A DNA stretch of 5,989 nt from Campylobacteraceae bacterium (GTDB lineage Bacteria > Campylobacterota > Campylobacteria > Campylobacterales > Sulfurospirillaceae): the NCBI GenBank assembly GCA_027011025.1, contig JALVAU010000429.1:1-5989 (forward strand), in the 5' to 3' direction. Positions 5,949-5,989 of the stretch are shown here, piece after piece (the stretch's first letter is position 1; each line of letters starts with the position of its first letter). The notes below the pieces were generated by a model, which saw only the letters and a program-made list of their open reading frames with translations, was not told the DNA's origin and did no database searches. A program made the position numbers and the translations under genes.

Positions 5949-5989
5949 CTATTTATCTCCATTTTTAATAGAGGTCAAGGGCGGATTAT
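5949..5989 (-). CDS. Possible 3' tail of an unidentified upstream gene (partial)
   Basis: One minus-strand frame is open from the right edge and ends at TAG (5951-5949), reading NPPLTSIKNGDK. The other two frames close within about 20 bases of the edge. The tail stops 15 bases before the ndk TTG, a normal operon spacing. Twelve residues are too few to recognise a family, and the stretch could instead be a leader region of ndk. Confidence 0.25.
   Translation of the reverse strand, partial: NPPLTSIKNGDK

Noticed and set aside
5950..5978. Promoter TTGACC (5978-5973) with TAAATA (5955-5950) before ndk
   Set aside because: The -10 match is poor, and initiation would fall at or inside the ndk ribosome-binding site.

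Overview
The window is an AT-rich chromosomal segment in which every confident gene lies on the minus strand, so transcription runs from the right edge to the left. The gene order ndk, yceD-like (DUF177), rpmF, plsX, fabH and the protein sequences fit Campylobacterota (formerly Epsilonproteobacteria). A free-living member such as a Sulfurimonas, Sulfuricurvum or Sulfurovum relative is an inference: NDK, L32 and FabH resemble those of Helicobacter and Campylobacter, and a Hyf/Hyc-type membrane module follows.

Right block (about 5989 to 2971): a housekeeping cluster. A possible 3' tail of an unidentified gene touches the right edge. Then come ndk (nucleoside diphosphate kinase, TTG start), a small cysteine-pair DUF177 protein, rpmF (ribosomal protein L32, 50 residues), plsX (phosphate acyltransferase) and fabH (beta-ketoacyl-ACP synthase III). 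Spacings are 23, 17, 0 and 22 bases, so this looks like one operon joining nucleotide balance, ribosome assembly and the start of fatty acid and phospholipid synthesis. rpmF and plsX abut as TAAATG, and plsX has no Shine-Dalgarno sequence of its own.

Middle (2843 to 2970): the only sizeable non-coding gap, 128 bases. It holds two tandem perfect inverted repeats, a plus-strand AGGAGG followed by an 8-codon reading frame, and a short hairpin that could mask the hyfB ribosome-binding site. A third perfect dyad lies just inside hyfB. This cluster of signals marks the boundary between the housekeeping block and the membrane module.

Left block (2842 to 1): three tightly coupled genes for membrane subunits of a Hyf/Hyc-type complex (group 4 [NiFe] hydrogenase or formate hydrogenlyase-like, related to respiratory complex I). 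They are an antiporter-like HyfB, a NuoH-like HyfC and the first 14 codons of what is probably HyfE. The cluster leaves the window on the left, so the catalytic hydrogenase subunits are not visible and the hydrogenase assignment rests on the membrane subunits. HyfB appears to lack the first two membrane helices usual in its family.

I saw no tRNA, rRNA, CRISPR array, insertion sequence or phage gene. No wholly new system is evident; the most unusual material is the regulatory-looking junction at 2816-2950 and the short HyfB.
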